Shown here piece by piece: positions 34,501 to 44,013 of a DNA stretch of 64,000 bases. Source of the stretch: Sinorhizobium arboris LMG 14919. GTDB lineage: Bacteria > Pseudomonadota > Alphaproteobacteria > Rhizobiales > Rhizobiaceae. The DNA lies in assembly GCF_000427465.1 (NCBI RefSeq), contig NZ_KE386497.1, positions 631,014-695,013 of the forward strand, in the 5' to 3' direction. Numbering within the stretch: the stretch's first letter is position 1; the number at the start of each line of letters is the position of its first letter. Made by a program: the position numbers and the translations under genes. The notes under the pieces were generated by a model, which was given only the letters and a program-made list of their open reading frames with translations, ran no database searches and was not told the DNA's origin.

Positions 34501-36177
34501 ATGAAACGGAATGGAGGAACGCTCCTCGTCGATAGCTTGATCGGGCTCGGTGCGACGAAGAGTTTCGGTGTGCCAGGCGAAAGCTATCTCGCGGTCCTAG
34601 ATGCACTGCACGACACACGCGGGCGCCTCGACTATGTTCTGTGCCGCAACGAAGGCGGGGCGGCGTTCATGGCGGCGGCCTATGGCAAGTTGACGGGGCA
34701 GCCCGGTATCTGCTTCGTCACGCGCGGGCCGGGCGCCACCAATGCCTCGATAGGTGTGCACACCGCCATGCAGGACTCAGTTCCGATGCTGCTGTTCGTA
34801 GGCCAGGTCGGACGCGACATGCGGGGCCGTGAAGCCTTCCAGGAGGTCGACTACCGGGCGGCTTTCGGCACGGTTGCGAAATGGGCCGTCGAGATCGATA
34901 ATGCCGACCGGATTCCCGAGATCCTGTCCCGTGCCTGGACCATGGCCGTCACCGGACGTCCCGGACCTGTCGTCATTGCCCTGCCGGAAGACATGCTCAC
35001 TTCAGTGACCGATGCCGAGCCTCTCTCGGGTCCGCTCGACATATCGGAGCCGGCGCCATCGGCCGTCGCGATGGCGCGGCTTCGCGAAATGCTCGGCAGT
35101 GCCGAGCGCCCCGTAATCCTCTACGGTGGCTGCAACTGGAAACCGGGTGCGATGGCGCTCGTGCAGCAATTCGCCGAGGCCTCCGATATTCCCGTGGTCG
35201 CGGTGTTCCGCTACCAGGACCAATATGACAACAATTCACCGACCTTTTGCGGCGAAGCCGGTGTCGGCATGGTCGAGTCCGTCAAGAGGATTCTCAAAGA
35301 TGCCGATGTCATTCTCGCGATCAACAATCGGTTCGGCGAAAATTCCACGGACGGCTACACTCTCTTCGACGTGCCAAGCCCGAAGCAGGCCATCATCCAT
35401 GTCCACGGTTCTGACCTCGAGATCGGCAAGGTCTATCGTCCTTCACTCGGCATCCAGGCCGGGCCGAACGCCTTTGCCGAGGCATTGGGCGATCTGGCGC
35501 CAGTCACGGGGGCGTGGTCGGAATGGCGCAAGCGTGGCCGCGATGCTTATGTGAACGGTTTCGAACTCGGCGATCTGCCGTCACCCGTCGACATGGGCAA
35601 GGTCACCGTGCTGCTCAACGACGTCCTGCCGGACGACGTGGTTCTCACCAACGGCGCGGGCAATTTCACCGTCTGGCCGAACAAGTTCTTCAAGTTCGGC
35701 CGGAACGCGCGCCTGCTGGCGCCGCAGTCCGGCGCCATGGGCTATGGTGTTCCTGCGGCGATTGCCGCCAAGGTGGCGCATCCCGACCGCACGGTCGTCT
35801 GCTTCGCCGGCGACGGTGACTTTCAGATGAACTGCCAGGAGCTCGCGACCGCGCTGCAGGCCAATGCGCAGCCGATCATCCTGCTCCTTAACAACGGCAT
35901 CTATGGCACCATCCGTGCGCACCAGGAGCGGCACTACCCGGCGCGTGTCTCCGGCACGACCATGGTCAATCCCGATTTCGTGGCGCTCGCGAAAGCCTAT
36001 GGCTTCCATGCCGAGCGTGTCGAAAGCACCGCGGATTTCGCCGCGGCATTCGAGCGTGCCCGTGTCTCTAGGACCGGAGCCCTGCTCGACCTCGCCATCT
36101 CTCCGGAGGCACTGACGCCACGCCGGACGCTCAGCCAGATGCGTCAGGCCGCTCTCGCTGCAAAGGAACCCGCATGA
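34501..36177 (+). CDS. Thiamine-diphosphate-dependent enzyme (acetolactate synthase-like)
   Basis: 558 residues with the three domains of the acetohydroxyacid synthase/benzoylformate decarboxylase family. The ThDP-activating Glu51 is in CRNEGGAAFMAAAYGK, and the ThDP/Mg motif is GDGDFQMNCQE followed after the usual spacing by LLNNGIYG. AAGGA precedes the ATG at 34501. Such enzymes decarboxylate 2-oxo acids or transfer the resulting unit. The closest described types are acetolactate synthase-like proteins, glyoxylate carboligase, sulfoacetaldehyde acetyltransferase and benzoylformate decarboxylase; I cannot choose between them. No small regulatory subunit follows, which argues against branched-chain biosynthesis. 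ATGA-coupled to the hydantoinase A gene. Confidence 0.83.
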   Translation: MKRNGGTLLVDSLIGLGATKSFGVPGESYLAVLDALHDTRGRLDYVLCRNEGGAAFMAAAYGKLTGQPGICFVTRGPGATNASIGVHTAMQDSVPMLLFVGQVGRDMRGREAFQEVDYRAAFGTVAKWAVEIDNADRIPEILSRAWTMAVTGRPGPVVIALPEDMLTSVTDAEPLSGPLDISEPAPSAVAMARLREMLGSAERPVILYGGCNWKPGAMALVQQFAEASDIPVVAVFRYQDQYDNNSPTFCGEAGVGMVESVKRILKDADVILAINNRFGENSTDGYTLFDVPSPKQAIIHVHGSDLEIGKVYRPSLGIQAGPNAFAEALGDLAPVTGAWSEWRKRGRDAYVNGFELGDLPSPVDMGKVTVLLNDVLPDDVVLTNGAGNFTVWPNKFFKFGRNARLLAPQSGAMGYGVPAAIAAKVAHPDRTVVCFAGDGDFQMNCQELATALQANAQPIILLLNNGIYGTIRAHQERHYPARVSGTTMVNPDFVALAKAYGFHAERVESTADFAAAFERARVSRTGALLDLAISPEALTPRRTLSQMRQAALAAKEPA

Positions 36178-38252
36178 CATCGCGTCACCAAATCCGTCTG
36201 GGCGCCGATATCGGTGGCACCTTTACCGACATCGCACTCGACGTCAGAGGTAAGCTCTATTCAACAAAAGTGCTGACCAATTATGCCGCGCCGGAGCAGG
36301 CCATCCTCGACGGCATCGAGATTGTTGTCGGGGATGCCGGCATTGCACCGGGTGACATCGACATCGTCATCCATGGCACCACGCTTGCGACCAATGCGCT
36401 GATCGAGCGTCGTGGCGCCCGGACGGCGCTGGTCACCACAGAGGGCTTCCGGGACGTGCTCGAAATGCGGACAGAGAACCGCTTCGAGCAATACGACCTC
36501 GGCCTCGTGCTGCCCCGGCCCCTCATCCCGCGAGAGGACCGTTTCGTCGTCAAGGGTCGCATCGACGCGCAGGGGCGAGAACTCCAGCCGCTCGATGAGG
36601 CTGCGCTCGAAGCGATCGCCGACACTATTTCCGGAGGCAGTTTCGGCGCCATCGCCATCGGCTTCATTCACTCCTACATGAACCCGGCACATGAGCAGCG
36701 GGCGCGGGAAATCCTGTCGCGCAAACTCTCCATGCCGATTTCGATCTCGTCGGAAGTGTCGCCGCAGATGCGGGAGTTCGAGCGGTTCAATACGGTTTGC
36801 GCCAACGCCTATGTGCGGCCGCAGATGGCCGACTATCTTTCACGCCTGCAAGTGCGGCTCAAGGAGATGGGCGCGCAATGCCCAGTCTTCATGATTCATT
36901 CCGGTGGCGGCCTCATTTCGGTCGAGACCGCGGCCGAGTTCCCGGTGCGGCTTGTCGAATCTGGCCCCGCTGGTGGCGCGATCTTCGCCGCCGACATCGC
37001 CCGCCGCTTTGACCTGAACCGCGTCGTGTCCTACGACATGGGTGGCACAACGGCGAAAGTCTGCCTCATCGAGGATTTCGAGCCGCAGACCGCGCGAACC
37101 TTCGAGGTTGCCCGCACATATCGCTTCTGCAAGGGGTCGGGGATGCCGATATCGATTCCCGTCATCGAGATGATCGAGATCGGCGCCGGCGGCGGTTCGA
37201 TCGCCTGGGTGGATGCCATGGGACGCATTCAAGCGGGGCCGGAATCGGCCGCTTCCGAGCCGGGTCCGGCCTGCTACCAGCGTGGCGGCGAACATCCGGC
37301 CATTACCGATGCCGACCTGGTGCTCGGCAAGCTCGATCCGGACAATTTCGCCGGCGGCAAGATCAAGCTCTCGGTCGACAATGCCAAGGCTGCGATCTCG
37401 CGCGACGTCGGCGACAAGCTCAAGCTCGCACCACAGGCGGCGGCCTTCGGTATCGTCGAGGTCGTCGACGAGAACATGGCCAATGCCGCACGCGTACATG
37501 CGGTCGAGCATGGCAAGAACATTTCTGACAATACGATGATCGCCTTCGGCGGCGCAGCTCCGCTGCATGCTGCGCGCCTGTGCGAAAAGCTCGGCGTCGA
37601 TCGCTGCCTTATCCCGCAGGGCGCCGGCGTCGGCTCGGCGATCGGCTTTCTCAAAGCGCCGTTCGGCTACGAAGCGCTTGCCTCCAAGATTGTCAGCTTG
37701 TCGAAATTCGACGCGGCGTCGATCAACACGATGCTCGACCAGCTGAAGGCAACCGCCGAAGGCTTCGTGCAGGCGGGCACCGAGGGTGTGTTCACCCGCG
37801 AAGTGACGGCCTTCATGCGCTATGCCGGTCAGGGCTGGGAAATCCCGGTTCCGATGCCCGATGGCGCTTTCGTCGACGCCGATAAGGCCGCGATCAAGAA
37901 GGCATTCAAAGAGCGCTACGCACTGTTCTTCGGCCGCGCGGTGGAGGGTCCGGAAGTGGAATTCGTGACTTGGTCGGTCAAGGCGCAGGATATTCGTCCC
38001 GAAGGCGAGAAGTTCGCTCTCGAGGCCAGCGGCCGGCCCGCATCCGGTCACGCCACGCGCAGCGTCTTTGATCCGGCCTCCGGCAAGGAGCTGGAAACTG
38101 CGATCGTACCGCGCGACACGCTCGCAGCCGGCGACCGGATCTCCGGTCCCGCCGTCATCGTCGAGAGCGAAACCTCAACCGTCGTCACTTCGCCATTCGA
38201 TGCAGTGATCCAGGCGGACGGCACCATCCTGCTCGTGCGGAAAGGGCTCTGA
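36174..38252 (+). CDS. Hydantoinase/oxoprolinase family protein, subunit A (second copy)
   Basis: 692 residues of HyuA: GADIGGTFTDIALD at the N-terminus, IVIHGTTLATNALIERRGA, YDMGGTTAKVCLI and AFGGAAPLHAARLCEKLG. It differs clearly from the copy at 23258, so the pairs are not recent duplicates. The EFERFNTVCANAYVRPQM segment and MPISIPVIEMIEIGAGGGSI are of the acetophenone carboxylase/N-methylhydantoinase/caprolactamase-like branch in general form. ATGA overlap with the ThDP gene. Confidence 0.86.
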   Translation: MTSRHQIRLGADIGGTFTDIALDVRGKLYSTKVLTNYAAPEQAILDGIEIVVGDAGIAPGDIDIVIHGTTLATNALIERRGARTALVTTEGFRDVLEMRTENRFEQYDLGLVLPRPLIPREDRFVVKGRIDAQGRELQPLDEAALEAIADTISGGSFGAIAIGFIHSYMNPAHEQRAREILSRKLSMPISISSEVSPQMREFERFNTVCANAYVRPQMADYLSRLQVRLKEMGAQCPVFMIHSGGGLISVETAAEFPVRLVESGPAGGAIFAADIARRFDLNRVVSYDMGGTTAKVCLIEDFEPQTARTFEVARTYRFCKGSGMPISIPVIEMIEIGAGGGSIAWVDAMGRIQAGPESAASEPGPACYQRGGEHPAITDADLVLGKLDPDNFAGGKIKLSVDNAKAAISRDVGDKLKLAPQAAAFGIVEVVDENMANAARVHAVEHGKNISDNTMIAFGGAAPLHAARLCEKLGVDRCLIPQGAGVGSAIGFLKAPFGYEALASKIVSLSKFDAASINTMLDQLKATAEGFVQAGTEGVFTREVTAFMRYAGQGWEIPVPMPDGAFVDADKAAIKKAFKERYALFFGRAVEGPEVEFVTWSVKAQDIRPEGEKFALEASGRPASGHATRSVFDPASGKELETAIVPRDTLAAGDRISGPAVIVESETSTVVTSPFDAVIQADGTILLVRKGL

Positions 38253-38255
38253 TCC

Positions 38256-39875
38256 ATGGGCGACATCAATGAAATCCGCATGCAGGTCATGTGGAACCGC
38301 CTGATCTCGGTGGTCGAGGAACAGGCCTTGACCCTGCTCAGGACCGCCTTCTCCACCTCGGTGCGTGAGGCGGGCGATCTGTCAGCCGGCGTCTACAACG
38401 CCAAGGGCGAAATGCTGGCCCAGGCTGTGACTGGCACACCGGGCCACGTCAACACCATGGCAGAGGCCGTGCTGCATTTCATCGCCGAGATTCCACGCGA
38501 AGAAATGTACCCGGGCGATACCTATGTGACCAACGACCCTTGGAAAGGCACCGGTCATCTCCATGACATCACCATGGTCTCGCCGTCCTTCAAGGGCGAC
38601 GAGCTGATCGGCTTCTTTGCCTGCACCGCCCATGTCGTAGATGTCGGCGGGCGCGGCTTCGGCGCCGACGGCAAGTCGGTTTATGAGGAAGGCATCCAGA
38701 TCCCGATCATGAAATTCGCCGAACGCGGCGTGGTGAACAAGGATCTGTTGAAGATCCTCCGTCTCAACGTGCGCGAACCCGACCAGGTCATCGGCGACTT
38801 CTTCTCGCTTGCCGCCTGCAACGACGTCGGCCATCGCCGCCTGATCGAGATGCTGAACGAAGTCGGCTATGACAATCTCGACACGCTGGGCGATTTCATT
38901 CTGTCGCGCACCCATGCCGCGACCATGGAGCGCATCGCAGGATTGCCGAAGGGGTCGTGGTCGAACGAGATGCTGACCGATGGTTATGACGAGCCGGTCA
39001 AGCTCGCTGCAAAGGTCACGATCACCAATGACGGCGTCAATGTCGATTTCGCCGGCAGCGCGGCGGTAAGCCGCTGGGGCATAAACGTACCTCTGATCTA
39101 TACCAAGGCCTATGCCTGCTATGCACTGAAATGCGTCGTCGCGCCTGACATCCCAAACAATGCGGCTTCGCTCGCTGTATTCAATGTGTCCTCGCCCAGC
39201 AATATCCTCAATGCCGGGCGTCCGGCGCCGGTCTCCGTGCGCCATGTCATCGGCCACATGGTTCCGGACGTTGTCCTCGGCGCCCTGGCCAAGGCGCTTC
39301 CCGGTCAGATCCTTGCGGAAGGCGCGGCCGCGCTCTGGAACGTGCATATTTCCGTGCGTCCGGTCACCGGTGAACCCGGCGGCCGAGCCGAGGTGCTGAT
39401 GTTCAATTCGGGCGGCATGGGCGCGCGACCCGATCTCGACGGCCTGTCATCGACCGCGTTCCCCTCGGGCGTCCACACGATGCCGATCGAGGCAACGGAA
39501 CATACCGGCCCGATCGTTATCTGGCGCAAGGAGCTTCGCCCGGATTCCGGCGGTGACGGCAAGTATCGCGGTGGCCTCGGCCAGGTGATCGAAATCGCCC
39601 CCGCCGAGGGCCACGAATTCGATTTCTCGGCCATGTTCGACCGCATCTCCACGCCGGCACGAGGTCGTGCCGGCGGTAGGGATGGCGCACCGGGCTCGGC
39701 CACGCTCGACGACGGCACCAAGCTGCGTCCCAAGGGGTGGCAGCACGTGCCCGCAGGCCGCAGGGTGAAGCTCGAACTGCCGGGCGGTGGCGGCTTCGGC
39801 GATCCGGCCGAACGCGCGCCCGAAGCCCGGGCCGAAGATCTGTCCAAGGGATATGTTACGGAGAAGAAGTCGTGA
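38256..39875 (+). CDS. Hydantoinase/oxoprolinase family protein, subunit B (second copy)
   Basis: 539 residues, partner of the preceding subunit. Typical HyuB segments: RMQVMWNRLISVVEEQALTL, FSTSVREAGDLSAGVYN, TNDPWKGTGHLHDITMV, ACTAHVVDVGGRGFGADG and C-terminal LPGGGGFGDPAERAP. Three bases separate it from subunit A. The pair likely performs ATP-dependent cleavage of a cyclic amide or a carboxylation. Its stop overlaps the GTG start of the aminotransferase (GTGA). Confidence 0.86.
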   Translation: MGDINEIRMQVMWNRLISVVEEQALTLLRTAFSTSVREAGDLSAGVYNAKGEMLAQAVTGTPGHVNTMAEAVLHFIAEIPREEMYPGDTYVTNDPWKGTGHLHDITMVSPSFKGDELIGFFACTAHVVDVGGRGFGADGKSVYEEGIQIPIMKFAERGVVNKDLLKILRLNVREPDQVIGDFFSLAACNDVGHRRLIEMLNEVGYDNLDTLGDFILSRTHAATMERIAGLPKGSWSNEMLTDGYDEPVKLAAKVTITNDGVNVDFAGSAAVSRWGINVPLIYTKAYACYALKCVVAPDIPNNAASLAVFNVSSPSNILNAGRPAPVSVRHVIGHMVPDVVLGALAKALPGQILAEGAAALWNVHISVRPVTGEPGGRAEVLMFNSGGMGARPDLDGLSSTAFPSGVHTMPIEATEHTGPIVIWRKELRPDSGGDGKYRGGLGQVIEIAPAEGHEFDFSAMFDRISTPARGRAGGRDGAPGSATLDDGTKLRPKGWQHVPAGRRVKLELPGGGGFGDPAERAPEARAEDLSKGYVTEKKS

Positions 39876-41077
39876 CCTATATTGCTAGCCGACTGTCGGC
39901 GGTGAAGCCGTCGGCCTCCATGGCCGTTTCCCAGGCAGCGAAGGAGCTTGCCGCGACCGGTATCGATGTCATCGATCTCGGGCTTGGCGAGCCGGATTTT
40001 GCCGCACCCGCCCATATCACCAAGGCTGCGTTCGAGGCCGCCAGCCGGGAGCGTATGCTCTACACGGCGTCGCTGGGAACGCCGGATCTGCGCAAGGCGA
40101 TTGCGGCCAAGTTCAAGCGCGAAAACGGCCTCGATTATGCGCTCGACCAGATCGCCGTGGCCAATGGCGCCAAGCAGATCATCTTCAATGCGCTGATGGC
40201 GACAGTGGAGGAGGGCGACGAGATCCTGCTTCCCGCGCCCTATTTCGTGTCCTATCCCGAAATGGCGAAGTTGTTCGGGGGCGTCCCGGTGACGCCGGAA
40301 TGCCTGGCTGAGGCGGGCTTCCGGCTGACGCCAGAGGTCCTCGAAGCAGCGATCACCGGCAAAACGCGCTGGCTTTTCCTCAACATGCCTGGCAATCCCT
40401 CGGGTGCGGTCTATTCCAAGGAACAGCTCCAAGCGCTCGGCGCGGTGCTGGCGAAACACCCGCAGGTCCTGATCCTGTCCGACGAGATCTACGAGCACAT
40501 CATCTTCGACGGCCGGACATTCGTCTCCTTCGGCGCGGCCTGCCCGGAACTGCTCGAACGCACACTGGTGGTCAACGGCGTTTCAAAAGCTTATGCCATG
40601 ACCGGATGGCGCGTCGGCTATGCCGCCGGCCCGAAGGACCTCATCAAGGCGATGGCGACTATCCAGAGCCAGTCCTGCACATCCGTAAGCGCGCCCGCCC
40701 AAATCGCTGCCAAAGCTGCGCTCGAAGGGCCGCAGGACGAGGTATCGACGTTCTGCGCCGCCTTCGAACGCCGCCGAAATCTTGTCGTCGAGGGCATATC
40801 GAGGATCGATGCGCTCACACTCGATCCCCCGGAAGGTGCGTTCTACGCGTATATAGGTTGTGCTGCGCTGATCGGTGCCGTCACCTCCTCCGGCCAAACA
40901 CTTGCCGACGACGTCGCGGTGGCCAAGTATCTTCTCGATGAAGGTCATGTGGCGGCGGTGCCGGGCACAGCCTATGGCCTCTCGCCGTTCTTCCGCATTT
41001 CCACGGCAACATCGGAAGAGGTTTTGATCGAGGCAGTGACGCGCATCGGCCGCGCCGTTGCCAAGCTCAAGAAGTGA
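39872..41077 (+). CDS. Class I aminotransferase (aspartate aminotransferase-like)
   Basis: 401 residues, fold type I PLP enzyme. It shows VIDLGLGEPDFAAPAHI, NGAKQIIFNALMA, MPGNPSGAVYS, ILSDEIYEHIIFDG (Asp contacting PLP) and the Schiff-base Lys in NGVSKAYAMTGWRVGY, followed by the substrate-carboxylate Arg near FFRISTATS. The start is a GTG at 39872 with GGAG upstream, overlapping the previous stop; longer in-frame ATG starts lie inside the subunit B gene. It resembles rhizobial AatA-type transaminases and probably removes the amino group of the pathway intermediate. Confidence 0.87.
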   Translation: MTYIASRLSAVKPSASMAVSQAAKELAATGIDVIDLGLGEPDFAAPAHITKAAFEAASRERMLYTASLGTPDLRKAIAAKFKRENGLDYALDQIAVANGAKQIIFNALMATVEEGDEILLPAPYFVSYPEMAKLFGGVPVTPECLAEAGFRLTPEVLEAAITGKTRWLFLNMPGNPSGAVYSKEQLQALGAVLAKHPQVLILSDEIYEHIIFDGRTFVSFGAACPELLERTLVVNGVSKAYAMTGWRVGYAAGPKDLIKAMATIQSQSCTSVSAPAQIAAKAALEGPQDEVSTFCAAFERRRNLVVEGISRIDALTLDPPEGAFYAYIGCAALIGAVTSSGQTLADDVAVAKYLLDEGHVAAVPGTAYGLSPFFRISTATSEEVLIEAVTRIGRAVAKLKK

Positions 41078-41907
41078 TGGACACGACAATGGCCAAGGAT
41101 TTCAACAGCATTCTAATCACGGGCGCCGCCGGCCGCCTGGGAACCCAGCTCCGCAACGGGTTGGCGCATCTTGCCAGCGAGGTCCGCGTCGCCGACCGGG
41201 TCGAGATCTCCGATTTGGCGCCGCATGAACAAGATTTCGTCTTCGATCTCGCGGATGCCAAAGCGGTCGAATATGCAGTAAAAGGCGTCGACGCCATCGT
41301 CCATTTCGGTGGGGCGCCGCTCGAAACGGCGTGGAAGACGATCCTCGCGTCCAATATCGAGGGCAGCTACAATATCTACGAGGCGGCGCGTCGCCACGGC
41401 GTCAAGCGAGTCGTTTACGCCTCCTCCGTCCATGCCATCGGCTACCACAAGCTGACGGACAATATCGACGAGGCTGCCCCGGTGCGCCCGGACAGCCTTT
41501 ACGGCGTCTCGAAATGTTTTGTCGAAGCGCTGGCGCAGTTCTATTGGGACAAGTTCGGTCTGGAAAGCGCCTGTCTGCGCATCTTCTCATCCTTCCCCGA
41601 ACCGCCGGAGCGTCGCATGCTGTGGTCCTGGCTGTCGTTCGACGATTGCGTTCGGCTGGTGGAGGCGGCGCTGACTGCGCCGCATATCGGCTGCACCATC
41701 GCCTTCGGCCTGTCCGACAACAAGGTCTGCCCGGTCGACAATACCAATTGGGGCAGGCTGGGCTATCATCCCAGGGACAATACCGAATTCGCGCGCCAGA
41801 AAGTCGAGGCCGCCGTGCCGCGCCTCGACCCGCACGCGCCCGCAAGCCAGCATCTAGGCGGCTGGTTCGTCGACCTGCCGCACCCCGACGACGAGGCATC
41901 CAAATGA
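41077..41907 (+). CDS. NAD-dependent epimerase/dehydratase, uronate dehydrogenase-like
   Basis: 276-residue extended SDR. NAD motif TGAAGRLGTQL, D-VFDLADAKAV, HFGGAPLETAWKTIL, catalytic Ser in YASSVHAIGY and the YGVSK pair. The FPEPPERRMLWSWLSFDDCVRL region closely follows uronate dehydrogenase (Udh), which oxidises uronic acids to aldaric lactones. Here it sits among amino-acid and amide enzymes, so the substrate may be a related cyclic hemiacetal or hydroxy acid. The TGATG overlap fixes the start at 41077; 41089 is an alternative. Confidence 0.82.
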   Translation: MDTTMAKDFNSILITGAAGRLGTQLRNGLAHLASEVRVADRVEISDLAPHEQDFVFDLADAKAVEYAVKGVDAIVHFGGAPLETAWKTILASNIEGSYNIYEAARRHGVKRVVYASSVHAIGYHKLTDNIDEAAPVRPDSLYGVSKCFVEALAQFYWDKFGLESACLRIFSSFPEPPERRMLWSWLSFDDCVRLVEAALTAPHIGCTIAFGLSDNKVCPVDNTNWGRLGYHPRDNTEFARQKVEAAVPRLDPHAPASQHLGGWFVDLPHPDDEASK

Positions 41908-43109
41908 AGAATTCCTACGATGTCGTAGTCGTCGGCGGCGCTGTCATCGGCTCGGCCGTCGCCTATTATCTCTCCGCCAATCCGGATTTCGACGGCTCGA
42001 TTCTCGTGGTCGAGAAGGACCCGACCTATGCGAAGGCGTCGACTTCCCTGTCGTCGTCTTCAATCCGGACGCAATTCTCCAATCCGATCAATGTCAGGAT
42101 CAGCCAGTATGGTTCCGAGGTCATTCGCAACTTCGCCGACATGATGCAGGTGGGCGACGATCGCCCGGATCTCGGTTTTCAACCTGGCGGCTATCTCTTT
42201 CTTGCCAACAGGCCGCAGCAAGTGCAGACGCTCCGCGAAAACCATGCGGCGCAGATATCCTGTGGCGCCGACGTTTTGCTTCTCAACCGGGATGAACTCG
42301 CCAACGCGTTTCCGCATCTCAATGTCGCCGATATCGAGCTCGCATCCTACGGCCGGTCCGGCGAGGGCTGGTTCAACAATACCGGCCTGATGTACGGCTT
42401 CCGCAACAAGGCGCGTTCGCTCGGTGTGGACTATATTACCGATGAGGTCGTAGGCGTGGGGCGCCGAGGAAACCGCGTGACCTCCGTTGCCCTGAAGTCG
42501 GGTACGACCGTCGGTGCCGGCACGATCGTGAACTGCTCAGGTCCGCGCGCGGCATTGACGGCGCGCATGGCGGGCCTCGATATCCCGGTGGAGCCGCGCA
42601 AGCGCACATTGTTTGTCTTCGATTGCGCCGATACACCGGAAGGCACGGCCAACATCAACGATGGCCGACTGCCGCTGATGATCGACCCGAGCGGTGTATT
42701 CTGCCGCCCGGAAGGCCGCTTTTTCCTGACGGGCTGCCCACCCGTCGAGGACCCAACTGCAGACTGGGACGATTTCGAACCGCGCTATGAAGAATTCGAA
42801 GAGATCATCTGGCCGGCACTCGCCGAACGCTCGCCGAAATTCGAGGCGATCAAGGTCGTCAATCAATGGGCAGGTCATTACGATTACAACACTCTTGACC
42901 AAAATCTGGTCGTCGGCCGCCATCCTGACGTGCGCAACTTCGTCTTCGCAAATGGCTTTTCGGGCCACGGTTTGCAGCAGGGACCGGCCACCGGCCGAGG
43001 TGTGTCCGAACTTATCATTTATGACGAGTATCGAACCCTCGATTTGACGGACGTCGGGTACGAGAGAGTCCTCAGCAATCGACCTTTTATCGAAAGGGCC
43101 GTCATATAA
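41904..43109 (+). CDS. FAD-dependent amine oxidoreductase (DAO/sarcosine oxidase type)
   Basis: 401 residues. Starts with the FAD Rossmann motif YDVVVVGGAVIGSAVAYYL and Glu in LVVEKDP, then STSLSSSSIRTQFSNP, a GYLFLANRPQQ strand and the C-terminal FANGFSGHGLQQGPATGRGV motif, which is typical of sarcosine/dimethylglycine dehydrogenase-like (FOXRED1-type) flavoproteins. It overlaps the previous gene by ATGA and is last in the operon. It likely oxidises a secondary amine or D-amino acid generated in the pathway. Confidence 0.85.
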   Translation: MKNSYDVVVVGGAVIGSAVAYYLSANPDFDGSILVVEKDPTYAKASTSLSSSSIRTQFSNPINVRISQYGSEVIRNFADMMQVGDDRPDLGFQPGGYLFLANRPQQVQTLRENHAAQISCGADVLLLNRDELANAFPHLNVADIELASYGRSGEGWFNNTGLMYGFRNKARSLGVDYITDEVVGVGRRGNRVTSVALKSGTTVGAGTIVNCSGPRAALTARMAGLDIPVEPRKRTLFVFDCADTPEGTANINDGRLPLMIDPSGVFCRPEGRFFLTGCPPVEDPTADWDDFEPRYEEFEEIIWPALAERSPKFEAIKVVNQWAGHYDYNTLDQNLVVGRHPDVRNFVFANGFSGHGLQQGPATGRGVSELIIYDEYRTLDLTDVGYERVLSNRPFIERAVI

Positions 43110-43225
43110 TGCCAGCGGCGCCGGATGCGGCCAGCCGAATGTGGGGGTGCGGTAATTCTCTTGATAGTCGGCTACGGTACCCATGGTGATGCGCTCATGA
43201 GCTCATTGCGCGGCCGGTGCCGCGT

Positions 43226-43312
43226 CAGTCGACAGGAGCTACGGCACTAGCTTGATTGTCATATCCGACAGGATTCCTTCTGAGCTGCGTCCTACTCTTC
43301 TACAGTCGACAG
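43226..43312 (+). repeat. Two CAGTCGACAG palindrome-like repeats
   Basis: CAGTCGACAG occurs at 43226-43235 and 43303-43312, 77 bases apart, in the 295-base gap before the GNAT gene. The GTCGAC centre recalls the other intergenic sites, but the flanks differ. The gap holds no credible gene. Confidence 0.25.
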
Positions 43313-43404
43313 CGATTACCGAAGCAGTTGCATTCCCAGTGCCGCAGCTCTTCTTTGGTAGAAAGACGCTACAATGTGATAAACGCAATTCAAAAGACAA
43401 TGAC

Positions 43405-43932
43405 ATGCACATCGACCTGATCGAGGCGTCGGAGGCCGACCTGACGACGCTCCAGAATCTTATGCAGCTGTATACTCATGATTTTTCGGAATTCTGGGCG
43501 GGCACGCAGCGTGGAGAACTTTGTGGCGACGGGCGGTTCCCTGACTATCCGATTCATCGGTATTTCGAACGTGCCGATTGGCGTGCATACCTGTTCAAGA
43601 CGGCCGACGTCCTCGTCGGCTTCGCACTTGTTAACGACGAGACCCATTCAACTTTGCATGCCGATCATTCAATCGCAGAGTTCTTCGTAGTGCGAAAGCA
43701 TCGGGGGCATGGCCTGGGTCGATTGGCGGCGCAACGATTGTTTGAGCAACAGTGCGGATCATGGGAAGTGGCTGTTGCTCGCAAGAATACGCTTGCATTA
43801 AGATTTTGGCGGGCAGCGATTTTCGGATGCAAATCTGTATTGAACGTATCCGAACTCGATTCGCGCACGCCCAATTGGGACGGTCCAATCATCCGTTTTG
43901 AGGTACTTGATGCAGCGATAGAATGCCGGTGA
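43405..43932 (+). CDS. GNAT-family N-acetyltransferase
   Basis: 175 residues of the Gcn5-related acetyltransferase fold, with the acetyl-CoA-binding motif A region AEFFVVRKHRGHGLGRLAAQ (R/QxxGxG/A form: RKHRGHGLG) and an N-terminal EASEADLTTLQNLMQLY helix. I chose the ATG at 43405, where homology begins. Acetylates an unknown amine or protein. It stands alone between two catabolic islands and is lower in GC than its neighbours, with AT-rich flanks, so it may have arrived separately. Confidence 0.78.
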   Translation: MHIDLIEASEADLTTLQNLMQLYTHDFSEFWAGTQRGELCGDGRFPDYPIHRYFERADWRAYLFKTADVLVGFALVNDETHSTLHADHSIAEFFVVRKHRGHGLGRLAAQRLFEQQCGSWEVAVARKNTLALRFWRAAIFGCKSVLNVSELDSRTPNWDGPIIRFEVLDAAIECR

Positions 43933-44013
43933 GCCGTCTTGCTTTCGGAAAAAAGGTCCTCGGCCGACGACCAATGAGCTCTTGTCCGACACCGTGTAGT
44001 TTTTGGACTTGGC

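Noticed and set aside
34501..36177. Biosynthetic acetolactate synthase (ilvB)
   Set aside because: No small subunit (ilvN) or ilvC follows, and the operon is otherwise catabolic; called only as ThDP-dependent enzyme.
36840..38051. Minus-strand open frame of about 403 codons opposite the second hydantoinase A gene
   Set aside because: Shadow of a conserved 692-residue protein; no motif and no ribosome-binding site.
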